In this document: positions 62,916-64,000 of the stretch, in pieces
Layout of the letters: each line of letters opens with the position of its first letter
Position numbering within the stretch: position 1 is the stretch's first letter
Source of the DNA: Spisula solida
Lineage: Eukaryota; Mollusca; Bivalvia; Venerida; Mactridae
NCBI GenBank assembly: GCA_947247005.1
Contig: OX365947.1
Span: 262,530 to 326,529 of the forward strand
Reading direction: 5' to 3'
DNA length: 64,000 bases
Notes under the pieces: generated by a model
The model's input: only the letters and a program-made list of their open reading frames with translations
Databases searched by the model: none
What the model was told of the DNA's origin: nothing
Program-made: the position numbers and the translations under genes

Positions 62916-64000
62916 ATGTCTAGACCACCTGATGATATGTACAGGGTATCCGAGGCACTGTCTGAAGTGATGGGGGATATTGGAGTGAATGAAAGACTTG
63001 TGAAGAAAAGAAGGAGAACACACTTGTTGCGGGAGTGTATTTTGAATCTTACACCAGTTTATTGTTTTGGGAAAAATATATATTTAAGATATTATTTCTT
63101 TGGCAGTCAGACAGAAGGTTCAACTACACTTGGGCTAATGTCAGACACAGATTTATTATGTTGTAGGGACATTATAAATGTTATACAAAGTATAAGCGAG
63201 TATAAACTTGGATATGTTAATGTTAAGATGATGGAAAATGAGGACATATCACCAGGCTACTGTTATCTACAATGTGAGGAGCGGCTGCTTAATGATTATG
63301 ATACATTGAAGTGCATTGTCACAGAGAGTAAAGGAAGGGCAGTGTTGAAAAATACTTTACCGTTCATGGATTTTAATACTGAAGAATTATTAAACAAAAA
63401 TGGTCCAGCAATAACATACCCAGAAGGACCTGTGTATTATGCATCTGACAGGGTTATGGGTTACTACTGTAAATCATGGCCAAATCAAGCTGCAACATGG
63501 TTACAGAAACACAGGCAGAGTAACTGGCCAAGTGATGATGTATTAAAAGAGTGTAGACATGCTGGTTGTTTTGTGGTACCAGTCGGCAGTAAGGTACACG
63601 CACCAGACATACTAGAGAGTAAACTAGAGTGGAGAATATCCACCAGTCTACAAGAGAGATATCTCATGTTCAGTTTGAATATTCCTCAATTAAAGTGTTA
63701 CACCTTGATGAAAATGAGTGTTAAAACTCACATAAATCCACATGTTCAAGATGTTCTTACAAGTTTCATGTGTAAAAATGTGTTATTGTACTGTATAGCT
63801 AACTCTTCACATGACTGGCATAATGGAAACTTACTATCATACTTACACTTAAGTCTGTTCATGTTAAAGGAATGCGTGAAACAAAGAAACTGTCCACATT
63901 TTATTATTCCAGAAAATAACTTACTGGCTGGACATATGACAGACATTCAGAGGTGTAATTTACTGGATATCATTAACAAGTTGATGGAAAATGATGAACA
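62916..64000 (+). CDS. Mab-21 / cGAS-like nucleotidyltransferase (5' part, runs off window)
   Basis: 361 codons open to the window edge. Order: N-terminal helix (VSEALSEVMGDIGVNE); nucleotidyltransferase GS motif G63-S64 in FFGSQTEGS; acids D77 and D79 in SDTDL; D178 before CKSWP as the likely third metal ligand; then the Mab-21 helical half with GCFVVPVGS (217-225), EWRIS (238-242), CYTLMKMS and HFIIPENNL (328-336). These last blocks line up with cGAS. Family members bind nucleic acid or other ligands and make cyclic dinucleotides, or are inactive paralogues. No Zn-thumb Cys/His cluster is seen, so DNA sensing as in mammalian cGAS is not implied. Start: ATG right after an acceptor-like ttttatacttacag; an in-frame ATG at 62,838 with better context would add 26 residues encoded partly by a microsatellite. 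Confidence 0.88.
   Translation, partial: MSRPPDDMYRVSEALSEVMGDIGVNERLVKKRRRTHLLRECILNLTPVYCFGKNIYLRYYFFGSQTEGSTTLGLMSDTDLLCCRDIINVIQSISEYKLGYVNVKMMENEDISPGYCYLQCEERLLNDYDTLKCIVTESKGRAVLKNTLPFMDFNTEELLNKNGPAITYPEGPVYYASDRVMGYYCKSWPNQAATWLQKHRQSNWPSDDVLKECRHAGCFVVPVGSKVHAPDILESKLEWRISTSLQERYLMFSLNIPQLKCYTLMKMSVKTHINPHVQDVLTSFMCKNVLLYCIANSSHDWHNGNLLSYLHLSLFMLKECVKQRNCPHFIIPENNLLAGHMTDIQRCNLLDIINKLMENDE

Noticed and set aside
62716..62970. 84-codon frame overlapping the Mab-21 start
   Set aside because: A different frame from the Mab-21 protein; contains microsatellite translation and no family match.

Overview
The window is invertebrate nuclear DNA, most likely from a bivalve mollusc. It has short exons in long introns and no operons. 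It carries dispersed repeats of a kind common in bivalve genomes (ends with an 'agctcacctgtcac' motif and a 'gggccctgtgggccctcttg' motif), many short inverted-repeat DNA elements, tRNA-derived SINE-like sequences, a broken LINE and an unusually large load of tandem repeats. The organism call is inference from this style plus a Mab-21 gene of the type expanded in bivalves.

Plus strand, 5.1-16.7 kb: an eight-exon gene whose phases all fit gives an 1144-residue HMG-box protein of the BBX (bobby sox homolog) family. The HMG box is split over exons 1 and 2, and the family motif around DPxxMGGLSxLLxAGE opens exon 3. Two coding stretches are 21-bp heptapeptide repeats. Every sizeable intron holds repeats or MITE-like elements. 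Intron 6 is remarkable: its 5' splice site is copied in a 68-bp array and its 3' splice site in a 30-bp array. Candidate alternative or downstream exons lie at 29.35, 31.42 and 42.77 kb.

16.7-38 kb is mostly repetitive: MITEs, a SINE, bivalve-type dispersed repeats, about 1.2 kb of (TGTC)n, a 41-bp satellite, a 65-bp satellite, a pogo-like TA element and an 81-bp satellite. 38.16-42.70 kb is one 15-bp minisatellite that switches strand near 41,088, making a huge inverted repeat whose two arms share the same order of unit variants.

Minus strand, 51.7-37.9 kb: phase-compatible exons (51.7, 49.07, 48.6, 47.45 kb) form the 3' part of an unidentified gene. Two further coding-looking exons lie at 45.1 and 38.07 kb. 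54.2-56.7 kb is a (CCACACACA)n array next to the 3' end of a 5'-truncated, frame-broken minus-strand LINE (56.8-59.6 kb). A SINE lies at 60.7-61.2 kb.

The right edge (62,916-64,000 and beyond) holds the 5' part of an intact Mab-21/cGAS-like nucleotidyltransferase gene with promoter-like YY1 and ETS motifs upstream. It runs off the window. The BBX gene (transcription factor) and the Mab-21 gene (likely innate sensing or nucleotide signalling) show no evidence of working together. The long frames inside satellites are artefacts of repeat periodicity.
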